A stretch of 38,889 nt of DNA from JAXJSP01 sp036310005 (GCA_036310005.1 JAXJSP010000022.1:1-38889), one strand, 5' to 3'; counted from the stretch's first letter, positions 8,204 to 16,344 are shown. The notes: a model not told the origin generated them from the sequence alone. Numbers and translations: made by a program.

Positions 8204-8458
8204 ATGTCTTATGTAAACCCCTCATCAATGTACAGCGCAACTATTAAAACAAGTCTTAAAAACGCTTATGACTGTAATCAGGGCGGCGCTAAATTTAATA
8301 ACTCTGCGATGCTCAACTGCGGCTTAGCGAGCCTTGTAAATTCGCTTATGGCAGTTAAAAAACTTGTGTATGATAATAAGAAAACAACGCTCGAAGAACT
8401 TAAAGATGCCTTGCAAAACAACAGGGAAGGCTATGAGCATTTAAGAGTAGAGGCGTAG
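8204..8458 (+). pseudogene. Glycyl radical enzyme, internal fragment
   Basis: The 84 residues are clearly paralogous to residues of about 480-560 of the intact GRE at 29022-31259. Both share VNPSSMYSATI, a TSLKN stretch, KFNN-AMLNCG and SLMAVK followed by a helical LEELKDAL/LTQMADAL segment. Neither the catalytic GCxE cysteine loop nor the C-terminal glycyl loop is present, so it cannot be active. The frame opens abruptly at the junction with the AraC fragment and ends in a premature TAG after HLRVEA. It is a deletion remnant of a second AraC/GRE locus. Confidence 0.85.
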
Positions 8459-8850
8459 CATTGTCCTCAAAAAAACTGAAACAGCGAACCTGAAACCGAT
8501 ATGTATGCACATTAATGCCAAGCATCGGCTTTTATAACGCTACTTTTTCTACCGGCAACAGTCCCGGCAAGTTGCTCTTTTGCTGGAAAAGATATGGAAT
8601 TTCTTGCAGTTGTTACTGCTACCTATGATGTCAACCTCGAAAATGATGCTAATGCCGGTTATACATTCTTGTATGAATACAAAACAGGCGGCAGAAAACC
8701 GTACTTATTCGGACAAGGGAGTTTGAAATGATGAAAGCAAAAATTTTTGATATTAAAAATACTTTGCCTTCAATTTTACCCGACAAGGAAAATTTAGAGT
8801 CGGCAAAAGATATAATCAAAAGGATATCACAAAAAGAAGTTTGCGACTAA
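8459..8850 (+). pseudogene. Unrecognised gene debris: two coupled short frames
   Basis: No intact gene is seen. A frame opening near 8535 reads on through MEFLAVVTATYDVNL (ATG at 8594) to KPYLFGQGSLK and stops with TGA at 8729-8731. It overlaps by ATGA a second frame, 8728-8850, of 40 residues (MMKAKIFDIKNTLPSILPDK onward) ending in VCD. The overlap looks like an original translationally coupled operon whose first gene lost its 5' part and whose second is cut short. I do not recognise either product. An alternative frame from about 8515 (IGFYNATFSTGNSPGKLL) suggests an additional frameshift near 8575. Confidence 0.4.
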
Positions 8851-8893
8851 ATTCTTAAATTAATAAAACTGAATAATCAAAATTTGCTATTAA

Positions 8894-9646
8894 ACAAATA
8901 ATAAAAAGCGAATACACTCTGTTATACCTGAGTTTATCAGGTATGCACGACAAATTACGCAGCAGAATGATTTCATTTTAAGCAGATATACTCAAAAGAA
9001 CAGATTTGATCGCTTGTATGTATCGACGCAACATTATGACTTTGTTGCGGATATTTTCGCAAAACTACTGAACAAAACAAAGGCGGAGTATTATAGGTTT
9101 GCTCTGCGTGAAATGAAAACCTATGATGTTATTCGAGAAACCGAAATTGCTTATTGTGATATTGGTATCATCGCAATAAAAGGTAACGATATCAGCGTAA
9201 TGGAGCGATATTTAAACAAAATGGATTTATCTCTTACGCCTATATTAAAAGCATCACCGCATGTTTATCTTCGAAGAGAACATCCTCTTGCAAATAAAAC
9301 TGAAATTATATCAGACGATTTAAAAAGTTATCCGTATGTATCCTATGAACAAGGTGAACATAACAGTTCTTTTTTCACTGAGGAGATTACAAATGCATAT
9401 AGTGACAAGCAAGTTGAAATAAGTGACAGAGCCAGCCTTATGAATGTACTTCTTGCAACAGACTGTTATACGATAGGTACAGGAATTATGCCTTCATTAC
9501 TCAATGAAGGAAGAATTGTCAGCATTCCGTATAAAGATGAAAACTTCTATATAATCGGATATATTCTGCGCACGGACAGAAACATATCCGGCATTACAAG
9601 AGAATTTATTGAAATGCTTAATGAAGCAGTTAAAGATTTAAAATAA
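8894..9646 (+). pseudogene. LysR-family regulator lacking its DNA-binding domain
   Basis: The frame from about 8905 to 9646 encodes a LysR-type effector-binding domain. Visible parts are a helical segment (IPEFIRYARQITQQND), then YVSTQHYDFV starting the first strand, AYCDIGIIAI, VYLRREHPLA (a typical LysR hinge region) and the closing EFIEMLNEAV. The first ATG in frame is 9014, but homology clearly begins earlier, and an in-frame TAA sits at 8891-8893. The roughly 90-residue N-terminal winged helix is absent. It is therefore a 5'-truncated remnant, though a free-standing ligand-binding protein cannot be excluded. A good terminator follows. Confidence 0.65.
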
Positions 9647-9684
9647 TTATTTGATTTTAAGGCAAATTTTTTACAGTATCAAAT

Positions 9685-9728
9685 AAAACCGAATCTGTTT
9701 CCGTTTTGGAAAAAGGTTCGGTTTTTAA
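9685..9728 (+). terminator. Rho-independent terminator after the LysR fragment
   Basis: AAAACCGAA (9685-9693) pairs with TTCGGTTTT (9717-9725), with a T run following. Confidence 0.75.
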
Positions 9729-9851
9729 TTTTAAAAATTTATTCAGAAATTTTTTTAAGTAATAGGGGACAATACCGATTGAAATTCAATTCATCAAAAT
9801 TAATAAACATTACAAGAAAGTTACAAATTGTAATTATATATCTAATATAAT

Positions 9852-9941
9852 AGTTGACATAATTTATAAATACACTACATTTAGAGTTTACATAAAACAG
9901 TTTACATAAAGTTTTATCTTTAATGCCATTAGTTTACATAA
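9852..9941 (+). repeat. Cluster of XerD-arm-like 11-mers upstream of spoIIM-xerD
   Basis: AGTTTACATAA occurs exactly three times (9885-9895, 9899-9909, 9931-9941), and AGTTGACATAA (one mismatch) occurs at 9852-9862. The 11-mer equals the reverse complement of TTATGTAAACT, the XerD-side arm of the B. subtilis dif site as I recall it. The rest of the 464-base gap from 9650 to 10113 is very AT-rich and holds no gene. Confidence 0.65.
9885..9912 (-). other. Candidate dif-like 28-bp recombination site
   Basis: On the minus strand this reads ACTTTATGTAA, ACTGTT, TTATGTAAACT: an 11-6-11 layout like dif. The right arm matches the B. subtilis dif arm 11/11, and the left arm matches ACTTCCTAGAA at 7/11. 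The central hexamer differs from TATATA. It may be a dif site, a decayed one, or paired XerD half-sites. Confidence 0.35.
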
Positions 9942-10113
9942 TTTTTGTTAAAATTCACAAACATTTATTACAACTTGGTAAATCGGTTGATTTTTAACTT
10001 GAAATATTATAATATAATAATACAATTTTTAAATTAGTTAATTACATAAAACAAGCATAACCTGTCCGTTTAGAGCATACTTAATTAATAATGCTGTAGA
10101 TGGGTGGTTTTTA

Positions 10114-10695
10114 ATGTCAGTAGGGCTAATAGATAAAACAAAGTTCAATTATTTGTTTTTACTTAATGTTTGTTTTTTCAGCGCATATTTTATCGGTCTG
10201 TTTTTTGCAAATGATAATAATTCAATTTTACAGTTAGACAGTTTAACCGGATTTTTTTTAGAGATGTACAAATGCGATGATTTATTTACTTTGTTTATAA
10301 ATTGTATTAAAGTAGTATCTTTTGAATTATTGCTTATAATACTTTTCAGCTTTTTTGCTTTTTCGCAGCCGCTTTACATATTAATTTCAACTTTAAATTC
10401 TTTTTGCTTAGGAGTATGTATTAAATTTTTATTAGATTTTAATTTTAAAAATACAATATATTTATTAATTTTAAACTTAATACCGATAGTTTTAATAGTT
10501 TTAAGTTATTTTTTATTATTAACAACTGCATTTAATTTGTCAAATCAAATTTTTAAAATTACATTTTTAAAATCTGATTTAACAATCAGCGTAAATCAGT
10601 ATTTAAAATACATCTTAATTTTTGTATTTATTATATATTTATCATTTTTGTGGTTTTCTTTTAATAACACGGTGTTGCTAAAACAATTAATATAA
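10114..10695 (+). CDS. SpoIIM-like sporulation membrane protein
   Basis: This 193-residue protein is almost entirely hydrophobic, with about five membrane segments (roughly residues 13-33, 63-90, 94-112, 116-142 and 165-185) and few charges. The topology, size and position immediately before xerD fit stage II sporulation protein M; spoIIM lies near xerD in Bacillus, and SpoIIM acts with SpoIID and SpoIIP in peptidoglycan remodelling during engulfment. The sequence itself is too divergent to be sure; a generic DUF95-type membrane protein is the alternative. Extreme AT bias (long TTT/TTA runs) stands out even here. ATG 10114 follows GGGTGG at about 10100. Confidence 0.45.
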   Translation: MSVGLIDKTKFNYLFLLNVCFFSAYFIGLFFANDNNSILQLDSLTGFFLEMYKCDDLFTLFINCIKVVSFELLLIILFSFFAFSQPLYILISTLNSFCLGVCIKFLLDFNFKNTIYLLILNLIPIVLIVLSYFLLLTTAFNLSNQIFKITFLKSDLTISVNQYLKYILIFVFIIYLSFLWFSFNNTVLLKQLI

Positions 10696-10716
10696 AACGA
10701 TTTGGAGATATAAACA

Positions 10717-11610
10717 ATGACGGACTTTCAAAAAGAATTTGAATTATATTTGACTGATACCAAGGGGGCTTCTAAAAACACCCTTGAGTCTTATGCCCGT
10801 GATATATCTCAATTTATCAATTATTTACTCAAAAATAATATTGAAGATGTAACTGATGTTAGCGTAAATACTGTTAAAGACTATATATCTTTTTGTGAAA
10901 AAAGCGGTAAATCTCACGCCACAATTACAAGAATCGTTGCTTCAATTCGTTGTTATTACAATTTTTTGATTGAGAAAAATCTTGTAAAAATTAATCCGAC
11001 TAAAACTATAAAAGTATCAAGAGCAGAGAAGAAAATGCCTGAAATACTTACTAACAGTGAGATAGACAAGTTGTTGTCTCAGCCAAATTTAAATGATTCA
11101 AAAGGCATTAGAGATAAGGCCATGTTAGAACTTTTGTATGCAACAGGCATAAGGGTATCAGAATTAATTAATTTAAATTCCGATGATGTTTACTTTGATG
11201 TCGGTGTAATACATTGTAGCGGCACAAAAAATGACAGAATTATTCCGGTCTATTCAACAGCAATTGAAATACTGAAAAAATATGTTGAAAATGTCAGACC
11301 GCTATGCGTAATTAATGACGAAGAAAATGCATTGTTTGTGAATATGAATGGTCAAAGGTTGACAAGACAGGGCTTTTGGAAAATAATTAAAATGTATGCA
11401 AAAGAGGCTAAAATTAATAAAGATATTACGCCGCATACTTTAAGGCATTCATTTGCTGCGCATTTATTAAAAAACGGTGCAAAACTTAAAGATATTCAGG
11501 AAATGTTAGGACACTCTGATATTTCTTCGACACAAATTTATGCACAACTAATGAAAAATCAATACTCAACCGTATATAATAAATATCATCCGAGAGCAAA
11601 CAGAGGTTAA
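10717..11610 (+). CDS. xerD: Tyrosine recombinase XerD
   Basis: This 297-residue tyrosine recombinase has an N-terminal SAM-like core-binding domain (1-95) and a catalytic domain (105-297). Visible catalytic residues are Arg146 (GIRVSEL), His240 and Arg243 (HTLRH), His266 (LGHSDIS) and nucleophile Tyr275 (TQIYAQL). The C-terminal HPRA tail is XerD-like. One oddity: the beta-hairpin lysine usually in a GKGxKxR context is replaced, since HCSGTKNDR puts Gly where that lysine aligns, with Lys171 two residues later. XerD normally resolves chromosome dimers at dif with XerC. It follows the spoIIM-like gene by 21 bases and is probably co-transcribed with it. Confidence 0.85.
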   Translation: MTDFQKEFELYLTDTKGASKNTLESYARDISQFINYLLKNNIEDVTDVSVNTVKDYISFCEKSGKSHATITRIVASIRCYYNFLIEKNLVKINPTKTIKVSRAEKKMPEILTNSEIDKLLSQPNLNDSKGIRDKAMLELLYATGIRVSELINLNSDDVYFDVGVIHCSGTKNDRIIPVYSTAIEILKKYVENVRPLCVINDEENALFVNMNGQRLTRQGFWKIIKMYAKEAKINKDITPHTLRHSFAAHLLKNGAKLKDIQEMLGHSDISSTQIYAQLMKNQYSTVYNKYHPRANRG

Positions 11611-11616
11611 ATATAA

Positions 11617-12972
11617 ATGAAAAAACTTATAGATTACAACAAAGTTGGTAACGGTGTTTCCAAAGAAGAACAAAACAGTTTGAAAAAATATAATTTTACT
11701 AATTATTTTAAGTTATTGAAACGAAATTTTTGGAAAATTATGTCAACCAATGTAATTTTTGTTGTTTGTTTAATACCTGTTTTAATCTTAATGTGGCTAT
11801 GCTTTAACGGTGTATTGGGTGAGAAAAACCCACTGACAGAATATATGTTCGAAAAGAATTTTGCTACTGCTTATACTGATTTATCAGAAAAATATGCATT
11901 CGGCTATAATCTTTCAGAAGAACAGTTGAACTATGCACTTGATGATTTTGATAAGATTTATGTAATTATTAATGAAAAAAACCCTGATGTTATAACATCA
12001 GGAATAGGTGATTTTGATATTTCTTTATTTTCGGAAGACGATATAAAAAATATCAGTAATCATTTTGAAAATTTTGCTGAAAAACTCGGTTTTTCGGTAG
12101 AATTTAATGAAGACAGTGCAACAATGCTATATGGTGAAAAAGTAACCTTAAAATTCACTTTCAGCGATAATTCGATTGAAATAGGGGATACAATTCCTTA
12201 TTCTTTAACTAAATTTGCTTTGTCCGTGTTGTGTTATGCGCCATTAATTTTATTAGCACCAATAATTTGCATCGCCTTTAGATTATGCAGAGATTATGTA
12301 AGGGGAGAGCCGGTCTTTTTCTGGCACGATATTTGGGATACATTTAAGAAAAATTGGTGGCAATCGTTATTAATCGGACTCATACAATATATTGTAACTG
12401 CAATTTTAGTAATTGCGCTTAAACTTTACGGGTCTTTTTCGGAAGACGGTCTTTTGTTTGTAATTTGTTTTGCAATAGCGCTGTTGCTGACTTATATTTT
12501 CACAACCATGCATTTATACATTTATTTAATGCAAGTAACGTTAGATTTGAATCTAAGAAAAATATACAAAAACAGTTTACTGTTTTCGGTAATAGGCCTA
12601 TTCAGAAACATTTTAGTTGTTTTAATTACCGCAATAGTCGTTGCTTTGATTTTCTTCTTGTATGTTTATGGACTAAGCGTTCCGTTAATAATGTCTTTAA
12701 CTATAACACTCGCAATCGTATTCCTTTTTGGTTGGTGGTTCTTTACAGTAACTTATATTGTTTATCCGAAAATTCAGCAGCTAGTCATAGATCCGTATTA
12801 TGAAGAATTATCTAAAAAAAATTTAAAAAACGATGTTTCTGTGAATGATCAGTCTGAGGAAGAAGCAGACGATGAAGAACCTGAATATGTTTACTACAAC
12901 GGTAAAATGGTACACAAAAGCATTTATGAGAAAGAAGTATTATTTAAAGACGATGTTTCTTCTGAAGAATAG
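11617..12972 (+). CDS. Multi-pass membrane protein with extracytoplasmic insert (DUF624/YesL-like)
   Basis: This 451-residue protein has one membrane segment near residues 42-65, a soluble acidic region (about 70-195) and five further hydrophobic segments from about 197 to 395. A very acidic, Asp/Glu-rich C-terminal tail ends in YVYYNGKMVHKSIYEKE. The RLCRDYVRGEPVFFWHDIWDTFKKNWWQS stretch resembles the cytoplasmic loop of YesL/DUF624 membrane proteins, so a distant member is plausible. The function is unknown. The gene starts 6 bases after xerD (stop 11610) and is probably in the same operon; a strong terminator follows. Confidence 0.55.
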   Translation: MKKLIDYNKVGNGVSKEEQNSLKKYNFTNYFKLLKRNFWKIMSTNVIFVVCLIPVLILMWLCFNGVLGEKNPLTEYMFEKNFATAYTDLSEKYAFGYNLSEEQLNYALDDFDKIYVIINEKNPDVITSGIGDFDISLFSEDDIKNISNHFENFAEKLGFSVEFNEDSATMLYGEKVTLKFTFSDNSIEIGDTIPYSLTKFALSVLCYAPLILLAPIICIAFRLCRDYVRGEPVFFWHDIWDTFKKNWWQSLLIGLIQYIVTAILVIALKLYGSFSEDGLLFVICFAIALLLTYIFTTMHLYIYLMQVTLDLNLRKIYKNSLLFSVIGLFRNILVVLITAIVVALIFFLYVYGLSVPLIMSLTITLAIVFLFGWWFFTVTYIVYPKIQQLVIDPYYEELSKKNLKNDVSVNDQSEEEADDEEPEYVYYNGKMVHKSIYEKEVLFKDDVSSEE

Positions 12973-12976
12973 TTTT

Positions 12977-13010
12977 AAAACAGCACAGAATTTCTGTGCT
13001 GTTTTTATTA
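12977..13010 (+). terminator. Rho-independent terminator of the spoIIM-xerD operon
   Basis: AAAACAGCACAGAA (12977-12990) and TTCTGTGCTGTTTT (12992-13005) are perfect complements, with the T run inside the 3' arm. Confidence 0.9.
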
Positions 13011-13058
13011 ATTTACATCTTGATTTCAAGAGAGAAGTATGTTAAAATATAAATAGTC

Positions 13059-13088
13059 AATTATACAAAATGAATATTTTGTATAATT
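13059..13088. repeat. 30-bp perfect palindrome upstream of the second recombinase
   Basis: AATTATACAAAAT (13059-13071) and ATTTTGTATAATT (13076-13088) are perfect inverted repeats around GAAT. It lies about 120 bases before the recombinase gene and just before AGAGGAG (13089-13095), which has no good start codon after it. It could be a recombinase-binding site, an operator or an RNA hairpin. Confidence 0.6.
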
Positions 13089-13211
13089 AAGAGGAGTTAA
13101 AAAGTCCTGTTTTAATAGATTTATCGGATATTGCATTAAAACCGGCTACTTTTATAACTACATTATCATTTACATACTTATAACAAAACTTATTATACAG
13201 GAGAAAATTAA

Positions 13212-14201
13212 ATGACACATCAAGAATTTTTAGAATTACCCGAAGTAATTAAAAATTATATTTCGTATACTGAAACTGTTCAAGGTCGTTCCTCTAAAAC
13301 TATTAACGAATATTATACTGATTTAAGAACTTTTTTTAGGTATTTAAAAATTCATCGTGGAATTGTTAAAGATACCGAAGAATTTGATAAAATTAAAATT
13401 GATGATATTGATATTGAATTTATTCGTAAAGTTACCCTGTCTGAAGTGTATGAATTTTTAGTATTTTGCAAAAATTCGCGTAATAACAACGAAAAAACCC
13501 GCGCACGCAAAGTTTCATCCTTACGCTCATTTTTTAAATATTTAACAGTAAAATGCCAATTATTGGAAACTAATCCGATTGACCAATTAGATTCTCCAAA
13601 AGCAAAGAAAACGCTTCCAAAATATCTTACATTAGAACAAAGCCGGGAATTGTTAAATGTAATAGAGGGTGAATATAAACAACGAGATTACGCAATAATA
13701 ACATTATTCTTAAACTGCGGACTAAGATTATCCGAACTGTGTTCGCTGAATGTAACTGATTTAAGAAGTGACAATACTTTAAGAGTTATAGGTAAAGGTA
13801 ATAAAGAACGGGTTGTTTACTTAAATAACGCATGTTTAAATGCAATTGAGGAATATTTAAAAGTAAGGCCGGTAGACGGTGTTCCCTCTTTGCATAAAAA
13901 CGCTCTGTTTTTAAGCCGCTTAAAACGGCGAATAAGCAACAAAACCGTTCAACACATTGTTTATGTTAATTTAGAAAAAATCGGTCTTAAAAATCAAGGT
14001 TATTCAGCACACAAGTTGCGTCATACAGCAGCAACGCTAATGTATCAACACGGTAATGTTGATATCAGAGTATTAAAAGATATTTTAGGACACGAAAATC
14101 TCGGTACTACACAAATATACACACATTTATCAAACACACAAATAAAAGATGCATTAGACTCAAATCCGCTTTCGAACATGAAACAAAATAATAAAAAATA
14201 A
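13212..14201 (+). CDS. Tyrosine recombinase, XerC-like
   Basis: This second tyrosine recombinase (329 residues) has an N-terminal core-binding domain (about 8-125) and a catalytic domain with the full canonical set: Arg172 (CGLRLSELC), Lys195 (GKGNKER), His267 and Arg270 (HKLRH), His294 (LGHENLG) and Tyr303 (QIYTHL). The C-terminal DALDSNPLSNMK resembles Clostridial proteins annotated as XerC. It is a little longer than typical XerC because of an insertion near residues 45-75. ATG 13212 follows AGGAG at 13199-13203. It is probably the partner of the XerD-like protein, and the two lie one gene apart. Confidence 0.8.
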   Translation: MTHQEFLELPEVIKNYISYTETVQGRSSKTINEYYTDLRTFFRYLKIHRGIVKDTEEFDKIKIDDIDIEFIRKVTLSEVYEFLVFCKNSRNNNEKTRARKVSSLRSFFKYLTVKCQLLETNPIDQLDSPKAKKTLPKYLTLEQSRELLNVIEGEYKQRDYAIITLFLNCGLRLSELCSLNVTDLRSDNTLRVIGKGNKERVVYLNNACLNAIEEYLKVRPVDGVPSLHKNALFLSRLKRRISNKTVQHIVYVNLEKIGLKNQGYSAHKLRHTAATLMYQHGNVDIRVLKDILGHENLGTTQIYTHLSNTQIKDALDSNPLSNMKQNNKK

Positions 14202-14212
14202 TTAAATAACTA

Positions 14213-14241
14213 TTGACATTTCAAAATATTGTTGTTATAAT
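14213..14241 (+). promoter_or_regulatory. Consensus promoter of tRNA-Lys
   Basis: TTGACA (14213-14218), a 17-base spacer and TATAAT (14236-14241) are a perfect consensus match, 13 bases before the tRNA. Confidence 0.9.
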
Positions 14242-14254
14242 ATCAAAGTTGCTT

Positions 14255-14330
14255 GAGTTATTAGCTCAGTTGGCAGAGCACTTGACTTTTAATCAAGGTG
14301 TCCGGGGTTCGAATCCCCGATAGCTCACCA
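14255..14330 (+). tRNA. tRNA-Lys (anticodon TTT)
   Basis: The full cloverleaf can be drawn. Acceptor GAGTTAT pairs with ATAGCTC (one G-T pair), the D arm is GCTC/GAGC, the anticodon arm is CTTGA-CTTTTAA-TCAAG with TTT at 34-36, and the T arm is CGGGG-TTCGAAT-CCCCG. CCA is encoded at 14328-14330. Confidence 0.97.
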
Positions 14331-14366
14331 AAAGAGACACGAATTAATCGTGTCTCTTTTTTTATT
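14331..14366. terminator. Bidirectional terminator between tRNA-Lys and ung
   Basis: AAAGAGACACGA (14331-14342) pairs perfectly with TCGTGTCTCTTT (14348-14359), and T7 follows. It serves tRNA-Lys on the plus strand and the dapA-lysA-ung operon on the minus strand. Confidence 0.85.
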
Positions 14367-14380
14367 GTTATTTATGTTTT

Positions 14381-15046
14381 TTAAATTTGCCAATTAATCG
14401 GGCTTAAATGATTTTTAATAAGTATTTCATTGGTTTTTGAAAAATGTTTGCACCCGAAAAAACCTCTTGAGGCAGATAAAGGACTCGGATGAACGCACAT
14501 AAGTTTATAATGCTTTTGATTAGTAATTATTTCTGCTTTTTTCTGTGCATTTGCACCCCATAGAAGAAAAACAACCGGTTGTTCCTTTTTGTTAAGTTCC
14601 CCTATTATTCTGTCGGTAAAAACTTCCCAACCCCTACCCTTGTGGCTGTTTGGTAATGATTCTCTGACTGTTAAAACATTATTTAACAGTAAAACGCCCT
14701 GTTTTGCCCAAGATGTAAGTTCGCCATGATTTGGAATTTTAAAACCGACATCGCTTTCAAGTTCTTTAAAAATATTCATCAATGACGGAGGCGGAGCTAC
14801 ACCTTTTTTAACAGAAAAACAAAGCCCGTGCGCCTGTCCATAGCCATGATACGGATCCTGACCGATAATAACAACCTTGGTATCTTCAAAAGATGTCAAT
14901 TTTAGAGCATTGAAAATATCGTTCATATCAGGATAGATTTTATGTGTAAAGTATTCCTTTTTAAGAAATTCGCGTAGTTGCAAATAATAGGACTTTTTCC
15001 ATTCATCTGCTAAAATAATATCCCAATCATTTCCTAATTTTACCAT
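14381..15046 (-). CDS. ung: Uracil-DNA glycosylase
   Basis: This family-1 uracil-DNA glycosylase removes uracil from DNA to start base excision repair. Residues 62-67 form GQDPYH with the catalytic aspartate (D64). Other signatures are GLCFSVKKGVAPPPSLMNIF (uracil pocket), the LLLNNVLTVR strand and HPSPLSASRGFFG with the catalytic histidine and leucine intercalation loop. A longer reading from ATG 15067 (adding MSIGCII) overlaps lysA. ATG 15046 gives the usual MVKLGNDW start, 2 bases after the lysA stop, and is preferred (221 residues). It is the last gene of the riboswitch-led lysine operon, unless an internal promoter exists. Confidence 0.93.
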   Translation of the reverse strand: MVKLGNDWDIILADEWKKSYYLQLREFLKKEYFTHKIYPDMNDIFNALKLTSFEDTKVVIIGQDPYHGYGQAHGLCFSVKKGVAPPPSLMNIFKELESDVGFKIPNHGELTSWAKQGVLLLNNVLTVRESLPNSHKGRGWEVFTDRIIGELNKKEQPVVFLLWGANAQKKAEIITNQKHYKLMCVHPSPLSASRGFFGCKHFSKTNEILIKNHLSPINWQI

Positions 15047-15048
15047 TA

Positions 15049-16344
15049 TTATACATCCAATCGACAAATGTCTTCAAGAGTTTCTCTTTTAACAGCAATA
15101 TAATCTTTCCCGTCTTTCAACATAACCACCGGCGGACGAGGAATACGGTTATAATTAGATGCCATAGAATAGTTGTATGCACCTGTTGTCATTACCGCTA
15201 AAATATCACCGCGCTTAGGTTTTGCCATTTTAACATTTTCCGCAATAAGGTCGCCCGATTCACAACATCTGCCGGCAACTGTCGCTGTGTAATCTTTGCA
15301 TTCATTCATTTTGTTAGCAATTTCAACGGTATACTCAGCTTCATAAAGAGTATAACGAGGATTATCAGTCATACCGCCATCTATTGATACATAATTCTTG
15401 CAATCTTTAATTTCCTTAACGCTTCCGACAGTATAAAGGGTTATTCCTGCATCAGCCACAATACTTCTGCCCGGTTCCATAGAGATTCTCGGTACAGAAA
15501 TACCGTATTTATCGCATTTATTTTGCAGAACCGATGCTATCTCGACAATCTTTTCAGCATAATCAATTTCAGGGTCTTTTTCTGTGTAACGCACTCCAAA
15601 ACCACCGCCCAAATTGAGAATTTCAGTTGTAAAGCCAAGGTTGTTTTTTACATCGGCAATAAAGGAAAACATCATATCTGATGCAGTAGTGAAAGGGCCT
15701 GATTCAAAAATCTGCGAACCGATATGACAATGAAAACCTAATAATCTGATATTTTCACATTTTAGAATTTTTTCAGTTAGTTCCATCGCCTGTCCGGTTT
15801 CAATCGCAGAACCGAATTTTGAATCTACCGAACCTGTAGATATTTTTTTATGCGTATGCGGATCAATTCCCGGAGTTACCCTTAAAAGTGCTTTTTGAAC
15901 TACTCCTTTTTTTCTTGCAATTTCATTTAAAGGAAAAACTTCGTCTTCATTGTCTAAAACAAAGTAACCCACACCGCAGTCTATAGCAAAAGCAATATCT
16001 TCGTCAGTTTTATTATTTCCGTGGAAAAAACAACGCTCCATCGGAAAACCTGCTTTATAGGCAGTATAAATTTCGCCTTGAGATACTACATCAATATGAA
16101 TTCCCTCTTCGGCTGCGATTCGATAAATCTGTTTAGTGCTGAAAGCCTTACTTGCAAATTCAGGCACAGAGCCTTTTGGAAAATACTTTTCCATAGCGTT
16201 TTTATAAGTAGCAATATGCTCTCTTATTTTGTTTTCATCCATTAAGTATAATGGCGTTCCGTATTTTTCGGCCATATCTACGGTATCTACACCCGCAAAG
16301 GTTAAATGTCCGTCATCGTTAACAGACAGGTTATTACAAATCAT
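15049..16344 (-). CDS. lysA: Diaminopimelate decarboxylase
   Basis: This 431-residue fold-III PLP enzyme converts meso-diaminopimelate to L-lysine. Lys66 in FASKAF is the PLP Schiff-base lysine. HCHIGSQ (about 205), GGGFGVRY (phosphate-binding glycines, about 245), EPGRSIV (about 290) and CCESGD (about 355) are the family motifs, the last supplying the active-site cysteine from the partner subunit. It is of normal length. It follows dapA by 12 bases in one transcript behind the lysine riboswitch, so lysine should repress it. Confidence 0.95.
   Translation of the reverse strand: MICNNLSVNDDGHLTFAGVDTVDMAEKYGTPLYLMDENKIREHIATYKNAMEKYFPKGSVPEFASKAFSTKQIYRIAAEEGIHIDVVSQGEIYTAYKAGFPMERCFFHGNNKTDEDIAFAIDCGVGYFVLDNEDEVFPLNEIARKKGVVQKALLRVTPGIDPHTHKKISTGSVDSKFGSAIETGQAMELTEKILKCENIRLLGFHCHIGSQIFESGPFTTASDMMFSFIADVKNNLGFTTEILNLGGGFGVRYTEKDPEIDYAEKIVEIASVLQNKCDKYGISVPRISMEPGRSIVADAGITLYTVGSVKEIKDCKNYVSIDGGMTDNPRYTLYEAEYTVEIANKMNECKDYTATVAGRCCESGDLIAENVKMAKPKRGDILAVMTTGAYNYSMASNYNRIPRPPVVMLKDGKDYIAVKRETLEDICRLDV

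Noticed and set aside
9886..9941. GTTTACATAA repeats as a CRISPR array
   Set aside because: Repeats are only 10-11 bases, spacings are irregular (14 and 32), and no cas genes are present.
13169..13196. TTTACA/TATTAT promoter just before the second recombinase gene
   Set aside because: Its start point would fall on the ribosome binding site at 13200, leaving no leader; the real promoter is probably further upstream.
725..14366. Shared GACACGA/TCGTGTC core in terminators at 725-750 and 14331-14359 as a mobile repeat
   Set aside because: Only seven stem bases are shared, with different flanks and loops; convergent terminator use is simpler.
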